Shown here: one piece after another, positions 4,279 through 5,253 of the stretch
Position numbering within the stretch: the stretch's first letter is position 1
Layout of the letters: every line of letters begins with the position of its first letter
Assembly (NCBI GenBank): GCA_937874755.1
Contig: CALNBC010000290.1
Span: forward strand, 1 to 5,253
From: an uncultured Clostridia bacterium
GTDB lineage: Bacteria; Bacillota; Clostridia; Christensenellales; CALWSW01
Direction: 5' to 3'
DNA: 5,253 nt
Position numbers and translations under genes: made by a program
Notes under the pieces: model-generated
What the model was told of the DNA's origin: nothing
Database searches by the model: none
Seen by the model: the letters and a program-made list of their open reading frames with translations, nothing else

Positions 4279-5253
4279 ATGGAAAAAAATTATGATGTGA
4301 TAGTTGTCGGCGCGGGGCCGGCGGGTATTTTTACCTGTATGGAGCTGATTAATCTTGCCCCCGAGGCAAAGCTCCTGCTGGTCGATTCCGGCAGGGCGAT
4401 AGACAACCGCGTTTGCCCCGCCCGCACCACAGGAAAATGCGTACATTGCAAGCCCTGCGCTATCATGTGTGGCTGGGCGGGAGCGGGCGCTTTTTCAGAT
4501 GGAAAGCTCTCTCTTTCCTCGGACGTCGGCGGCAACATCACCAAATATATGACCGAAGAGAAGGCGCAATCTCTGATAGATTACGCCGACTCGATATACC
4601 TTCGCTTTGGTGCACCTGAGGAAGTCCACGGCAGAAACGACCCGCATGTGGACGAAATCGCCTACGAGTGCAGCAAGCATAACATTCGGCTGGTGCGCTG
4701 CCCTGTTCGGCACATGGGGACGGAATATTCCTTTGAAGTGCTCAAGGGGATGTATGACTACCTTATGGCACAGCCGAATTTTGAGTTCCACGAGCTCGCT
4801 ACAGCCAAAACGATACTTACCGAGGACAAAAAAGCCGTTGGAGCCATTATCGAAGACAAGGATGGCGAACATACTGTCAAGGCGCCGTACGTGGTAGTCG
4901 CGCCAGGTCGCGGCGGCGCGGAATGGCTTGCGGTTGAGGCGAAAAGGCTGGGAATCAAACTCGATAATAACGAAGTAGACATTGGCGTGCGCGTTGAATG
5001 TCCCAATTCCGTCATGGATCACTTGACCAAGCATCTTTACGAGGCAAAGCTCATCTATTACTCCGACACTTTCGAGAGCAAGGTGCGCACCTTTTGCATG
5101 AACCCCGGCGGAATCGTCTCTGAGGAGCATTACGAGGGCGGCATTGCCGTTGTAAACGGTCACAGCTATCACGACGAGGACAAGCGGACGGACAACACAA
5201 ACTTTGCCCTGCTTGTTTCCACCCATTTCACCCAGCCCTTCGAGGAGCCAATC
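4279..5253 (+). CDS. FAD-dependent dehydrogenase, COG2509-like, N-terminal part
   Basis: The first 325 residues are present; the gene continues past the right edge. A dinucleotide-binding Rossmann motif, VVGAGPAG, is at 9-16 (G11, G13, G16), right at the N-terminus as in FAD-binding oxidoreductases. It is followed by a cysteine cluster (C46, C54, C57, C60, C64) leading into GWAGAGAFSDGKL (65-77). A second FAD-contact segment, VVVAPGRGGAEWL, is at 205-217, and VDIGVRVE is at 233-240. This order fits the uncharacterised COG2509 flavoproteins ('NAD/FAD-utilising dehydrogenases') widespread in Clostridia, whose substrate is not known to me. There is no signal peptide or membrane segment, so it is likely cytosolic. 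The ATG at 4279 is chosen because AAGGA (4267-4271) lies 7 bases upstream. An ATG at 4271 in another frame stops after nine codons. It follows the trpB2 terminator and has its own promoter, so it is not in the same operon. Confidence 0.88.
   Translation, partial: MEKNYDVIVVGAGPAGIFTCMELINLAPEAKLLLVDSGRAIDNRVCPARTTGKCVHCKPCAIMCGWAGAGAFSDGKLSLSSDVGGNITKYMTEEKAQSLIDYADSIYLRFGAPEEVHGRNDPHVDEIAYECSKHNIRLVRCPVRHMGTEYSFEVLKGMYDYLMAQPNFEFHELATAKTILTEDKKAVGAIIEDKDGEHTVKAPYVVVAPGRGGAEWLAVEAKRLGIKLDNNEVDIGVRVECPNSVMDHLTKHLYEAKLIYYSDTFESKVRTFCMNPGGIVSEEHYEGGIAVVNGHSYHDEDKRTDNTNFALLVSTHFTQPFEEPI

Noticed and set aside
4271..4300. Nine-codon frame starting at ATG 4271 as a leader peptide
   Set aside because: It overlaps the true start in another frame, and the AAGG sequence abuts its ATG, leaving no spacing for translation.
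4495..5226. Long minus-strand open frame opposite the flavoprotein gene
   Set aside because: Antisense shadow; the plus frame shows clear FAD-binding motifs and has a promoter and ribosome binding site.

Overview
The window reads as ordinary chromosomal DNA of a low-to-mid-GC Gram-positive bacterium, most likely a clostridial member of the Bacillota. The reasons are a tRNA-sensing T-box leader, a dimeric (single-chain) glycyl-tRNA synthetase under that leader, strong AGGAGG-type ribosome binding sites, TTGACA/TATAAT-like promoters and several intrinsic terminators. The species cannot be named from this alone. There are four recognisable protein genes, two cut by the window edges. I see no mobile element, CRISPR array, rRNA or complete tRNA.

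Layout: (1) 1-181, minus strand: the N-terminus of an M24B Xaa-Pro aminopeptidase-like protein, cut at the left edge, with a likely extended -10 promoter at 234-242. (2) 182-877: a roughly 700-base gap. It holds a minus-strand terminator-like hairpin (342-371), a hairpin-rich stretch with one doubtful open frame (340-693), and the terminator of the glycyl-tRNA synthetase gene (713-746). (3) 878-2266, minus: glyQS, glycyl-tRNA synthetase, preceded by a compact T-box riboswitch (2317-2524) and a consensus-like promoter (2531-2559). (4) 2590-2717: a divergent plus-strand promoter and a structured 5' leader. (5) 2718-4097, plus: a TrpB2-type tryptophan synthase beta chain standing without trpA, followed by a double-hairpin terminator (4103-4154). 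(6) 4184-4278: a promoter overlapped by an inverted repeat. (7) 4279 to the right edge, plus: a COG2509-type FAD-dependent dehydrogenase with an N-terminal cysteine cluster, cut at the edge.

Each gene appears to be its own transcription unit. glyQS should be read through only when uncharged tRNA-Gly binds the leader. The TGGA bulge of the T-box matches the UCCA acceptor end expected of bacterial tRNA-Gly. glyQS and the trpB2 gene share a 156-bp divergent control region from T-box end to promoter, with -35 boxes only 30 bp apart; no functional link between the two is shown. I did not find a clearly new biological system. The best leads are the cysteine-rich flavoprotein, the promoter-overlapping inverted repeat ahead of it, the hairpin leader of trpB2, and the unexplained structured stretch between 340 and 716.
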